64,000 nt of DNA from Rhabdornis inornatus. Taxonomy: Eukaryota > Chordata > Aves > Passeriformes > Rhabdornithidae. A program made the translations under genes and the position numbers. The DNA lies in NCBI GenBank assembly GCA_013397075.1, contig VWZS01000327.1, positions 202,451 to 266,450 of the forward strand. Reading direction: 5' to 3'. Shown here piece after piece: positions 1 through 13,083 of the stretch. Position 1 is the stretch's first letter; every line of letters begins with the position of its first letter. The notes under the pieces were generated by a model. The model was given only the letters and a program-made list of their open reading frames with translations, ran no database searches and had not been told where the DNA came from.

Positions 1-42
1 ATTTATGCCTCTCTGTGACGCTGGAATCCTAATCCACCCTTC

Positions 43-1002
43 TCAGAGCACTGGGTCATAAAGGCCTGTGGTCTTGTTTTCCAAACGGGGTATATGGCAG
101 AGAAGCATCCATAAAGCAGTCCCTATTGCAAACAAAAAGTGAAAGGCACTGATACCATCAGCTCCTGGATCGTAGAGACCTTCTGAGACAAAGACACACA
201 AAGGGTTCAGGGGAAACTTCTCAGCCTTCCTTGCCAAATGCAGCCTAATCATCATCGTTATCTTTGTCCTTAGAGGACCCAAACTGCCCCTGAATGATAG
301 AGATGTCCATGTCTCCTTCCATGGAGATACTCTTGTGCATGATGTGATGCCCTTGTCCTGAAACAGAGCACAATTCACAGCCTCCCAATAGCAGAGGACA
401 ATGACTTAGCAATGGATAACTGTTCATTGATATATTTAACTGTCTTCCAGTCCTGACTTAGGGCTTTAATTTTAGTTCTGCACTGCAATAAGTTGCATTT
501 CTACCTGTGCTGGGCCATATGGGCACAAAAGACCCCAGTGAGTCACCCTGTGCCACCAATTGTCACCTCATGCACTGATGACCCTTTGCTCAAACTTTCA
601 GGCAGTTTAAGAACCGTCCGAAAGGTTCAATTTGGATCATGATATGCTGGAAGTACACATTCTCCTGGAGCATTGTTTTTCATGGTTGCATTTAGGGGTA
701 AGTTTGGAGCTACATTCTGTGTCTGGTCTGATTTCAGAGTGGTATCATTCTGTAGAACTGATACTTTCATGGTGCAAAGTGAAGATAGGCAAAACAATCC
801 CAGCGTAGTAGCGGAGGCGATAGGTCTGCTCAGCAGCAAGATGGAGAGGCTGATCATGGCCAGGAGCCACTCCAGACCCAAGGATTCTGACAACACTTAA
901 GGGAATAGGCCAACCAATCCATGTAAAGATCCAGAGATGGCAACCCTGTTTATAGAGGTCAGAAAGAGAAAGAAATTCCATACCAAAGATATTGTAATAC
1001 AC
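43..1002 (-). pseudogene. Unassigned coding-like relic, possibly an old retroviral envelope-like gene
   Basis: Overlapping minus-strand open pieces (1002-745, 896-627, 378-43) interrupted by stops and shifts. The piece at 896-627 has a strongly hydrophobic stretch, LLAMISLSILLLSRP, like a signal or membrane segment, followed by N-x-T sites (NDT, NAT). The next pieces are mixed hydrophilic, with a heptad-like run around 500-410. A secreted or membrane glycoprotein origin fits, and a retroviral envelope is one option, but no diagnostic motif was seen. Confidence 0.25.
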
Positions 1003-1019
1003 CTCCTGGGACCCTTTCC

Positions 1020-2379
1020 AAATGTCAGTAGAGCAAAATCAATAGACAAGTAAAAAATCAGTTTAACTCGCCCAATTCAGTTTCTGATGGAAATGCAACT
1101 GGAATAATGTTACTAGAATTTGTCAGTCTGGCCCTTGGATTCATAAATCCTTTATAAATTCAATTGTCCTGTCTCTTCTTTGTGCATCAGATGTCACAAC
1201 AGCTAGGATAAGTACTTCAAAACTACATTCTTCACCACTCAAGAATGATTTTCTCTTGAACAAAGGAACTGAAATGAAATAATAGACAAAGCAGTTTTTT
1301 CCTATTCTCTTCTTTTCGCTTGCATTGTATACATGCCTCATTATATTTTGCACCAAATTAATTCAACTTGCTTAGAAAAACTCAGGTGAAACTGTTTAAG
1401 CAAGTGTTGTGGAGTAATTTATTCTAAAAACAGATACTAACAATTTTAGTAGAATAACAAATTCTGTTATCATATCCAAAAAATTAATGTGTTCATTGAT
1501 TTACACAGCTATAACTAGAACAACGATTTTATCCCATGGACTGACATTCCCATAATTTCATAATTTGTCTGTTTTCCTCGTTCTATTCTCCTCTCTGTGC
1601 CTTTTCTGGCAAGACATACATGTTACTGCGTCTCTGCCAATTGCATTGTCTCTTTTCCTCAGCCACTAGCAAATTCAAGGTTTTTACACTCATGGGAGTA
1701 AAGTGATTAATTTAGCTAAGCTTTTGTTTGAGCTGTAGAAGAACTGTGTGAGTGAAACTGTTGAATGCCAGGAATGAGTTTGCAAATTTCTACCAATTTG
1801 GAAGAATCTAAAGTTGCTTTATATTCAGGAGCTCTAGCTGTGTCAGTTAAAGTGTTGATTTTAACCTTTCTGAATTTGAAATAATAAGAAGGGAAGAAAT
1901 AAATAAAAAGGGAAGAAAATCAAACCTGCATTACTAGAGCTTTCTACTTTAATACTAATTCGTGGTAAAGTAACATGGCTTCTTCTAGATTGTGGACTAT
2001 TGTAGGAGAACAGCAACAGCATAACCCATGTTGAATGAATGAAGCCAGAGGCTCACTAGTGAACACAGAAAAGTAATTTTTTTTGCATAAAAATGCTTAT
2101 AAAATATTGTCTAAAATTATTAAAAAGTTATTTTTATGTTGTATAAAATTATATAAGCAAGACTGTAGGAAAAGCTACAAACCCATGATTTGAGCCCGCA
2201 GTTAAGTCACTTTATATCAACCACAATACCAATATAAAGTGTATAGAGTGTGCAAGCCATACTCACTTTAAAGTTTTTATGCTAACAAAGTAGACAACAT
2301 GGTATGCAATGGCCTTAGTAGTACTGAAAATCAGTGTCTTTTGAATTGAAACTTACCTTTGCTAAACGCAACCAAAACG
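1020..2379. other. BAALC intron 2, AT-rich, nothing recognised
   Basis: No open frame with coding character, no repeat family and no RNA gene were seen. Confidence 0.6.
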
Positions 2380-2800
2380 GCCAGTGTGGTTACTGCGCTA
2401 AAAAAAAGAGAGAGAGAGAAAGGACAGCAACACACATGGACCTCTTTAGGGAAAAAAGGCCAACTTTATTGAATGGACAGCCCATATTTAAAGCATATTA
2501 TGTGGAGCTAAGACAGGACAGTAGCTCATTGGACAATTGGGAGAAACATCCATGAGACCATATCTCAGGATGTGTCCCACAGGAAAAATTCATAATAAAG
2601 ATTAACACCAAGTGTTAATCTTTATTATGAATTCCATTCTGTTTTTCACCAGATTCTATTCTGTTTTGACCATATTATCGTCTCAGGAGAGTCCCTCCCT
2701 AACTGAAGCCATAATCAGCTTATCAGTCTGGGAATGGACCTGAGAGGCAAGAGAAGTCCAGGCCTGAGAAAGAATTCTCAAGCTCTCTAAATGTGTGTGT
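2380..2800 (-). mobile_element. Possible songbird ERV LTR, minus strand
   Basis: Contains GGCCAACTTTATTGAATGG (a minus-strand AATAAA), ATTTAAAGCATATTATGTGG, GGGAGAAACATCCATGAGA, GTCTCAGGAGAGTCCCTCC and GGCCTGAGAAAGAATTCTCA, a combination I associate with songbird retroviral LTRs. Termini and target duplication are not clear. A perfect 22-bp hairpin lies inside it. Confidence 0.42.
2587..2633. repeat. Perfect 22-bp hairpin, 3-nt loop
   Basis: The left arm 2587-2608 and right arm 2612-2633 are exact reverse complements around the loop CAA. The arms begin AATTCATAATAAAGATT. The next outer pair is mismatched. It lies inside the LTR-like block. Confidence 0.95.
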
Positions 2801-5800
2801 ATCCACAGGTCAGTTATTGGAAGGAGAAAGATGTCACGTAGACCTATCCCCACTGAGTTTTAAACTATTTTAGATGCATGGAAGAAAATCGTAGAGTAGA
2901 AAAAATTTACACTAAATTGCACTGGTGTAAGCAAAGCTTACACTTGTCTGTCATGTGAAGATGGAAATCATTATTTCTTTTGATCTCAAAGATATCTCAA
3001 ATACCCAGCAGAGGTGGAAGGTGCTATTACTTTTCTAAAAGTACAACAGGCAGTCCAAAAGCACTGTCAAGATATATTTTATTATATTACACATGTCAAA
3101 AAAGTGGTCACCTGGACTTGCTCGAGCAAATCTCCAACAAAAAATTCTGAGTGGCACTGACTGTTCGAGTATGTGGGATAAACCCCACATAAACAGTCCA
3201 AAGAACTGAGCAGATATTAATGAGGATATCCTGAGCTAATAAGATCATAAATTTGGAACTGAAGAGAGGGACTAGCACAGTTTTATTGCAGAGGGAACTG
3301 GTGATTTTGTTCCTGTGTGTTCACCAGGGTTAGGGTTAGGGTTACATGCACATGTGTTGTGCATGCAGCACAGATGGTCTGGGACGAGGATCCAGGAGCA
3401 GGTATTGGAGCTAAGGGATTTGGCATCATAAATTCACCCTGTGATAAAAATGCATTCGTAACATGAGAAACCAGCAAGAGCTTATTAGACAGAAATTAAA
3501 AATATCGGTATGGGGAAGGCATAAGAAACTATTTCTCACCATGGATGCAAGTAATTAACACATTGTAAGAAAAGACAGCATGCAGACAGATGAGCAGCAA
3601 TGATGACTGGGAAAAAAAATACCAGTATATATTCTGGAAGTTATTCTGTTGTATTTGTTAATTATTCCTCTAAATTGTCAAAAGATATCAGGCACAGACC
3701 AGGGACAGATAATCCTTATCAGATATGAAATCCCAGCTAGAGCAGGTATGGGTATAAAGTATTGGCCTCCACAATGATTTTAAACATGCTAGTTCATCTG
3801 AAAGATGGTTTTGAATCAGAAATACGAATATCATTTGCATAGGACACTATACATGTACATTAATTGATCTTCCTACATCCCAACAGTTCCCAGAGGTGAT
3901 GATACTGATTATACTGATTGGGGGGAGTTGTGGCTGTTCAGTGAGTTAATGAGAATAAATTTTGCCCCTGTGCTTAGCAATTGTGATCATGAGCTTTAGT
4001 TTTGCCAGGTGCATGTCTGAATTGGTAAAATTATGCTCTCAATAATAGAATAATGTGTCTAATAATGGGCTGCAAAAAATAGGTCATATTAATAATCTGA
4101 ATAAAGTGGAAAAATTTTTCTAGGAGAGAACTAATTTGAGGGCAAAGGACATGCTACTGCACTGCAGAAGGGCTGATTTAGACACATGGATAGGCTAGAG
4201 CACCCAACATTTTAGGTTCAAATCAGTCCTTGAGTCAGGCAAACTGAACATTAAGCCACTCACTAAGTGTGACTTGGAAAGTTCTACCTGCCTTGCATGA
4301 ACAAGCCCAATATTTAAATTGCTGGTAAAACCAGATCCAGATGAACATGGATAATTTCATGCCTTTTGTATCTGACAGTTCTTCATAGCTGACAAAGAAT
4401 AGGCTGCTGCTTAGCTATGGTGCCTTTTCTTAAGCTGCTTTTTGACTGTGAGAAAACTGTTTTTTCTATCCAAGCAGTAATACCCCAGACATGTTTCCCT
4501 GTATCCAAATGTGGGTGTTTTGCAGAGGTGAATGGAAATTAAATTAAAGCTGAATGTACTGATTATAATGCAAAAGTGTGCAAGCAAAGCTAATTAATAC
4601 AACTGGCAGCATGGCTCAGTCTTGCCCTGTGACACCACTCTCTCTCTTTCTCCCTCAAACCCATTTTTTTCCTAAGCAGGGACACACAGCGACTAAAACT
4701 ACTTGTTTTATACAGTCTTGAATGGATATACAGCAGCATCCCACTTTTTTGCACTTCAATGATATTCAATCCTCCAGAAAGAAATGAAAAGCTATTATTT
4801 TCTCCCTTTTTTCTTCTTGCTTATGAATGTCCTAGTTCTACCATTAGGATTACAGTATTTTCTAGATTTTAGTGTTTGCTGAGCTTTTCTGTGCAAGGAG
4901 CTGTTGCAAATAAACTTGGATTTTATCTTGATTAAGTGACATATGTCAACAAATGTAATTTCTGGTGGACCAGCTCACTTTTTATCTTATATTAATGACC
5001 TGACTTGGCCATTAATTTACCAAAGACCAGAAGAATGGCTTTTAACTATGGATGATATGCACAGGCTACCTGAAAAAAAAATTGAAAATCAGCCCGAAGG
5101 ATTTGACAACTGGAGAGTGGTAACAGGACAGAATGAGAACTTTCCTCCCTGCATCTTAGAGTACATCTTATTTCTTGTTAGCACCTTTTCCACATGCTTC
5201 ACTGAGCCAATCTGGACAGGAGGCACCTGAGAAGGCACTGGTGCAATGAGGGATACTTGGCCTGAGGACAGTGAAGGTTTAGTTTTGAAACACTGCAGTG
5301 TATTGAGTTCTTCAAAATATTTGCTTCACTGTGAAATTAAGAGAACTGTGGACACACTGTCTATACATTATTGTAGCTCATGTAGCACTTCCTAAGCACT
5401 AATTTTAGAAATACCATCTCAGCACATATTCCCCAGAGGCACAAGTGGAATAGAGTCCATTAAATTTAAGCTTTGGGGCTTCACTTGCAACAGGACACAG
5501 CCCCCCCCCCACCAGTCACTTCTTGCACCAGCAAGGCTCCACTTGCAAGGTACTGTCTAATCCCAGATTTTGAAGCATCCTGTTTGTAGGGTTCCCATGG
5601 GCTGTTACACTCCTGACTGCTGGACTATGGCTTCCTTGCGTCCCTAAATCCTTTTTCTTTTTTGGCACATCTGAAAGCCATTCCTTTGATAGTATTCTTC
5701 CTTTTCCACAGGAAACAAACCAGTTGTGTGTCAGCATCCTGGCCAGGAATCAAAGAGAACAAGCTACTTGTCAGGCAACACCCGAGGCACAGACAATTAG

Positions 5801-7980
5801 GATGGGGATGATACAAGAGCCTTTCTTGTAGTAAGGAAAAATACAATGACAGTTTCATGCAATTTTGGAAAAAAGAAGTGTCATCTGTGAAAGTTATGAG
5901 TTTATTTCTATGCAGAGTTCAAACAACACTACAGCTGTTTTTCCATCCTGTGCTCTCCAGTTCAGGCAGGAATAAGAGCTTTTATTTTAGCTAGGTATTC
6001 TTGTTGCCTCATGGCATCTTACTAGAGAAAGTGCCTCAGATTCCCAGTGTCTTCCACTTTAGCATGACAGCAACCACAAACTCTCCTGTTTATAATTACA
6101 GGGGTACTATTGTATTTTGACCTCATAATCCCTCTTTGGCAAATACACTGATTTCTTATGGGAATATATGTATTTTACCTTCTTTCATATGACCAAACAG
6201 TCCATGAGCCACAACCTGAGGACATCAGATACGGAAATATTCTGTTTCCATGAATAGCAGATGTGGGAACCATTCATTATACCTTTGCACTCTTTGATCT
6301 CAGCTTTAAAAGCTAACCCAACCACAAACACAGAAATGTGGAGTACATGGAGTAATAAACAGACACTTTAAAAATTTTCTTTATTTTCATTTTCAAATTT
6401 AAGGTCAATCTTCATTAATTTGCAGAGAGTACGAAAATGTTCCCGTTAGTCTAGTTTGAATTTAGATGTATTTGTAAATAAAACTAAGCCTGCTTCTTCA
6501 AATACAATTTCTGTGCACAAATTATATAGCTCATTGTTTTCATAAGGCATGTAAAACAGATTTCAGTTCAAACATTAAAATATTTTACACTTGGGTATCA
6601 GAATTACAAACAGAAATTAAATGTTCTCAAAAAAAAGTGCCTGAACTGCAGAAGTACACACTAAAGACATTACAATATACACATGCAGAGACATGCACAA
6701 ATAAATATCTATGTATATGAACATAGTAGGAAGATAAAAAATACCTGTGTCCTGGTTTTTATGAAACTTCAGTCATTTAACTAACAAGAATGCATGTTTA
6801 ACACAGTATGCATATATTGCTTACACAATAATTAGAGTTTCCTATAAATGTCAGTACAAAATCATTTCAGTCACACAGTAAAATTGTGTGTCTTCCAGTC
6901 AATGTCCTACAGTGATGCTGAAATGATGAAATACATTAAGGAATCATAAGGGAGAACATGAAGGAATAGTGCAAGGTGAAGCTGTACTGAGTCTTTGAGA
7001 AGATTAATTTGCCTCATGATGAACTGGTAACTGTAAATCCTCTCTCTTCTTTAGAAAATATCCTCTTTCTTTTGAATTATTCAATTTCTCACATAGTGGA
7101 AGAAGATATATCAAGATATATAGGAAAATCCTATGTATATATTGTGTTGGAATTGTGGAAACATGACAAAGTTCCTTTCTGTTTTAAACCTGAACTTAGA
7201 TAAATCATAAGAACTCTCCATCATTCCATCAGAAAGTGTTGTTTCAGTGTACCTGTAGAAATCTTCATGTGCAGCCAAGGGACAGCAAACAAATTATGTG
7301 GCAATAATGCCTTTTTGGGGAAAATCGCATTTCAAAAATCCTTGCATATAAGACAAGTCCTTTATCTGAAAGTCCATGTCTTTTAACATGATTATTTTAT
7401 TTGATGTCTTTGAGGCATTTATATTTGAAGGGTGATGCTCAAAGAACAGACCCTGTAAATAAGACTCCTCATTTCTAAGAAGACTGCCTGGAGTGAAAAT
7501 GTCCAGATGATTCTTTGAGCTTGCTTCTACCACTAAAACCAGCATGGGAGTCTATTATGAGGACTTTAAATTGTCTAAAGTGGTATAGTCTAGATTCTGT
7601 CACCCTAATTATACAGAGTGGTACCTTATTTTATAAATAAATTGATTGTTTCTACTGGTGGTTATCTCTAGTAGAAGCAAGGTAAACATAAGTATATCCC
7701 AATCTGTGTTCAGAGGCAAGATCCACATCTCCACAACATGCTCTTAGTTTTATTAAGGTCGTTGGAAGTTTGCACACCAAACACTAAGAAACCATCTAGG
7801 ACATTTTCAGTTACTGCCTCATGAATAAGAACAGCAATGTATTAGATGAGGAGTATGTATAAAATTGCTTGTTACTAAACATGGCTTTTACCACAGAAGT
7901 TGGATCCAATCTTTGCATGTCATAGAGTTAAGTTTCAGGATGTAAGCAGGTTTCAGGGATCTTGGAGTAGCTCAGGACTA
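2801..7980. other. BAALC intron 2, AT-rich, nothing beyond simple repeats
   Basis: I looked for the missing BAALC last exon on minus and did not find it. Apart from the telomere-like run at 3,326 and a C-run at 5,501 there is no recognisable element. Confidence 0.55.
3326..3344 (+). repeat. Short interstitial telomere-like run
   Basis: AGGGTTAGGGTTAGGGTTA gives three TTAGGG-type units, in BAALC intron 2. Confidence 0.8.
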
Positions 7981-8255
7981 TCATGAGCAGTCCAGGGCAG
8001 GCAGCATCCACCGCTCGGCAGCTGCCATGCTGAAGGATGATGGGATCAGCATGAGCAAGGCCTGTGCTGTTGCCCAGATAATTGTGTACCAAGGCCATCT
8101 CCTGCAAACCATCCTGTCACATCTCATGCTCACAATACAAGAGCTGCCTCCCTGATGGCTGCTGGCATGAGCCAGGGCTGCTTTATGCGCCATGCAGTTC
8201 ATGGGCTTCCTTCTGTGGTGTGACCCGAGCCTTCTGACACAGCTGGTCAGCACAT
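7981..8255. other. GC-rich open segment of unknown origin
   Basis: About 275 bases of clearly higher GC than the AT-rich flanks. It is open on minus for 90 codons, and one plus frame reads AAMLKDDGISMSKACAVAQI and on before a stop near 8,150. It could be a fragment of a retrocopy or an unrecognised repeat. I do not recognise either product. Confidence 0.3.
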
Positions 8256-9323
8256 CATCCCTAAATAATTTCTTAGCTAATACATAACCTCACTGCCAGG
8301 ACTCTTTGTCCTTGCATCTACTCACTCTAATGTGGTATCCACCCAAGGCCACAACCTCTGGAACAGCTTCTTACACAACAAACCTTCCCTTTTTTCTTCC
8401 TTCAAAATCCCATTTACCCTTAAACACATCAGGACCATTATTCACTTTCTGTAGCTTTCTTGTATCACACAACTTTATACTGCACTCTCTATGCCAGTAA
8501 ATCCTTTTAGAATATGCTATGATATGCAAAATTCTGGCTCTAACTCTGGATTCCAGTTTGCCTTTTTGTTGGAGTAATTAATAAACAATTCCTATTGCAT
8601 AGACTTGTACAACAAGGAAAGGAACTTGCACACCTAAACAGCAAGCTATTAAAATGATCCTAATAGAGAATAAACCAGGGTTCAGTTCACAATCCTATTC
8701 ATATTCCACTTGTGTTCCTGTTTGGAGTAGTTCTTTTAAATGGCCCTTTGAGGATACTAATACACATCCATATATATATGTCTGATAGGGGAGGCAAATA
8801 AATTTACCTCTTTTATCTTCATAAACATGCAAACTCACAGAGAATATATAGTATTACTTCCATATTAAGAAGTAATATGTTGAATTAATTACTGGACTTT
8901 ACTATACTGAACATTTATATTCCTTTTATATATATATTTATTATAATAATGGATTAATGTGGTAAAGGATGCTCACAATGTATTAAATAAATTCTGCACA
9001 GTGAATTAATTATATTTTATCAAAGAAAGTTAATTTTTTTAACTTTTTGACATTAGAATATGGCTTTAAAAATTGTGGTTATTTTCATGTAGTATTAGTG
9101 GTAACTTTTTTCTAAGTCAGACTGGGCTTCAACATAATCAAAAGGGTATTTATAACACAATCAAGTAGCTATAACTCTACGTACCAGTTAAGACTAGGAC
9201 CTTCAAGTAAGGCTGTTCAATATGAAAGTTACTACTTTTAAGACCAAAATTATGTCAATATGAAAAATAAATTAAAAGTAAGTAATTGAAAGTTTAATAT
9301 ATTAAAATATTACTGTATGACTT

Positions 9324-9350
9324 AACTATATATAACCTATATATATAGTT
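9324..9350. repeat. 11-bp AT hairpin
   Basis: AACTATATATA and TATATATAGTT flank a five-base loop. It is low-complexity TA sequence and expected by chance in AT-rich DNA. Confidence 0.7.
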
Positions 9351-12202
9351 GAAAAGAGATTTAGTGGAAGACCAGACTTTAGTCTCATTTTCTTGAGATG
9401 TCTGGGTTTGTGTTTTAAAAAATGTGAGCGCTTTAAATTAACTCTGTGGGTTTGAATGTGTACACCCAAAACCCCTTTATGACTAAAAATGCAGATTCAT
9501 TTGTTCATTTCCTGGTTTTAATTGTGATGAGCTGTACCCCTTATTATCCAGCCTCATCTTAATAGCAATGCAGAACAGGGCAGATACAAGGGATAACATA
9601 GAAGTTAGTGAAAAACAAATGTTATGGATTTCTGTGTATGTCTGTGTAGTGCCACTGCTTTAGACAAATGATGTCTGAAGATTCTGCAGTGCTTGCAGCT
9701 GGTTTCCACAAGCCCTGCTTCTGGAGGCACTCAGTAGCAGCTGCCTGCTGTATTCAACCTGGAACACCTAGAGATCTTCATGTCTTCAGTGACTGACATT
9801 TAAAGTGCAGTGAAGCTTTGTTAAGTCCATCCTCACCTGCAATTTTCTTCATTAATTGGCACAATTCTTTGCTTTTCTTCTGTCACTTTGTCTGATGCCT
9901 TTTGTAACATTAATGGTGACTTCTTGTGTGGATGTTTTCTGTGTGTCCCATTTAGTCTGTGAGAGTTTTAAACAGTACAGTGAGTTCCACAATGTCAACA
10001 GAAAGAGTCATTGATGATTAACCCCTAATTTACAAAAACACTTCTACTTAATAAACAGAATGTCTCCATCACCCCTCACACGACACTGTGATGCAGAGCA
10101 GCTTCCTCATTCATTGTGCACACAAGCTTTTGTACCTGCTACAAAGGTAGTGGATGTCAGTAGGCTTTGGATCAACCTGCTTGCCTATAATAATCATCTC
10201 TGCATGTGTGTGCTATAAAAGCAGGGCAAATAAATCTGGTTTCAGCCCAGAAGTGAAAATTAGAGGTTCCTTTTGATGTCACTGTGAATAGTGCATCACT
10301 AGCTTGAGACAGAATTTTCTGTAGTTGATTTTATGTTTCTGATGTGAAAATATAATTTTAAAGTAACACTTACTTCTGCCTGTGTACAAGACCCAAGCAC
10401 AATATATACCTTTCAGAACTCCATCATTTTATTTTCAATATTCAAAAGTCAGTCTGTCTGAGGCATGCAACTGCATCTCTAATTTAAATTTATACTTTTC
10501 CATCTCCCAGACTGTCTGCTTGTTGCCATAAGCAACACACTTTAATGCACAGGAAACTGGATGGGTCTAACAAAGCGTACCCAGATCTGGGCTGATAGAG
10601 ACACACAGCTGAGTTAGGTGCGTTTGATTATTGCATTGCCAGTGTTCTGTGAGACTATTTGTCAGTGTAATGAATGCCAGGTAAATTAGGCATTTTTTAC
10701 ATGGTAAGAGTGCCAGGTCAAATAATGTCTGATACAGTTCAGACACTGACGTAAGTGGAAGGTTCATATATATCACAGAGCAACACCTGGAGTTAATTTG
10801 CTGCTGTGTATTATTTCATGTTTCTGCAGCCTGAATACACCAGCTCCTTTGCTATCTGCTCCCCCAGTGCTACTGTTCATGCAAGTACTTCCCAAAGGCT
10901 ATAATGAAAATCAAACCAGATAATTGGCAGTCAGGGACATTGTCTGGATACCACCTTTTTTGGGAGAGGTGCCTGATCAACCTGTTACCTTCACTGGTAT
11001 TTGCACTCCTGCCTTTATTACCGTCTTCATCATCATCATCATCTTTTACTTCTAAACTGCTTTGACATTACTGTAATGAGAGGATATTAAAGTTCCCAGT
11101 CAGTGTCAAACCTTTTCCCTTTCAATAGCACAAGTTGTACCCTGTCATAACCAAGTATCAAGGGATAAAGCAGATGGCTGCTTTAGAGCTTGATGCAAGA
11201 GAAAGTGAGAAACAGAGAGGTGACACGATTTATGTCCTGCTAGCCCACAGGCTGATGGCACAACCCAAGTCTTCCAAGAGCACCGTGTGCTGCATTGCAC
11301 TGTATTCTATAGCATGTTGAGGTAAAAGGAAAACTGTAGTCAATGTGGATGTTCAGGTAAATAAAATAGGTACATTTTGAGCTGCAGGGGATAATCACCT
11401 TTTCAACTCTAGGCATCTAAACTTAAGGTGTTCAAATTATATGCTCATTTTATGGTTCCCTGATGCAGAATGGCAGACTGGAGCTGGAGCCTAAATTAGA
11501 TACTATGCTTTCTCTCTAGGCATATATATTTCTTTTTTGACTGTAAGACATGTGGGCAACTTCCTTTCTTATGCTCCTGCATTAGATGTATGTAAACATA
11601 TCTATAATGTAGATGATGGAGAATAACGTAAATGCTTTAGTTATCATCAGAAATTTTCTTCCCACTAAGCTGCAACAGCACAGATACATGTTACTGAATG
11701 TATCTCAGCCTAGAAAATGCAGGAGGATATCTTCAATGTCATGGGGCTTCAGGGCAGGAACCCACACTTCACTGAGCAGTACCATCACAGTCAACATTCA
11801 CATTATTAATATGTTGTGGGAATTTGCCCATATTTCCTACTAAATGCAGTACAGAAGTAATTTTCCATTTGATTACAAAATTAGAAAATTTTCTCGAACA
11901 GTAGGACAGGTACACACTGTAATTATCAATTGTGACCAAGTCTTTTTCAAATTGGATTAATAATTATGTAGTTCTGTTCAACCATATCCAACCACACCAA
12001 TTAAAATTTCTCTGTGGGCTATGGCCCAAGTATTTGTGCTTTTTATTTGCAGAAATCCCATGGCTCTAGATGTCATGCTGCTGTGGAACATGTCCCTGTC
12101 CACCTGGAGGTGCAGTATCTCATGAATAGATACAGCAGTATCTTTTACCTCACCTGGGAATACCTTTGTACAACAATACAATTTGTTTGTACAATACCTT
12201 TG

Positions 12203-12231
12203 TATTATCTTTTGCAATACAAAAGATAATA
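12203..12231. repeat. 12-bp hairpin, 5-nt loop
   Basis: TATTATCTTTTG at 12203-12214 pairs with CAAAAGATAATA at 12220-12231 around CAATA. It lies next to local duplications of TTTGTACAATAC-like sequence. Confidence 0.85.
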
Positions 12232-13083
12232 ATACAGTGGAGGTAGAAAATAAATAGACATGTACCGATGTGTTGTGTGTTTGCAAATGCAAAGTGAAGT
12301 TCAATCCAAATTCCCTTTTTTATTTGCTCAGACCCCTTGGTTTAAGGATGTGACTCCCAAGATGGGACAACTTCTTATGGGGTGGGTGTAGCAGTTCTGC
12401 CACATGCTGTGCTGAAGCATTTTCAGTGGAAAAATGTCAAAAGACAAAGCTCAGTGAGGAGGAGGCCCACACTGGCAATAATTCAGCAGAAGCAAACTGT
12501 GCATTCCTGAGGAACAGGGGCAGCAGGGGAGCTTGTTTCATGTCTCAGAGGCAAGAAACAAAGGATGGAATTGCACAGAGGTGTTGCAGTCATTCTCTGT
12601 TTAAAACAGCCAATGGGAATTAAGCCAAAGGAATGACCCAAATGGTGAGCAAAACTTGAAATGTGCTTGAACTTGAAAATATATATTCCTTTTCATGCCC
12701 CACATATGCTAACAAAGTAAAATCTGTACAATCTTTACATGTACATAAAATCACTCAAACTCCATTTAAGTGTGAAATTATCTCAATTGAAACTTTTTTC
12801 CTCCATCTTCAAAGAAAACAATATAAATATGACTTAACGGGGAGGGAGGTCAGAGGAGACTCTACCTTTGTGTCCTGGGGTGGTTAACAGGCTGTACTCT
12901 CTCCTCCCCCATAGGGACACCTGTCAGGTAAGCTTTATTCCACAGTGATACTATTGCTTATGCATTCGGTTTGTGGACCTTACTCTGTCCAACAGGCAAG
13001 AAATTTCACTATTTGTGAATGTGGAGTCTCGCTGAATTTGCCCAGACTTACAGTGCAATGCCAGTTTTGCATCAGGGATTGCG

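Larger units (their letters stand above)
8256..13083. other. BAALC intron 2, AT-rich, nothing beyond small hairpins
   Basis: Contains the hairpins at 9,324 and 12,203 and a (TCA)n run at 11,027. Open frames here are short and lack coding features. Confidence 0.55.
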
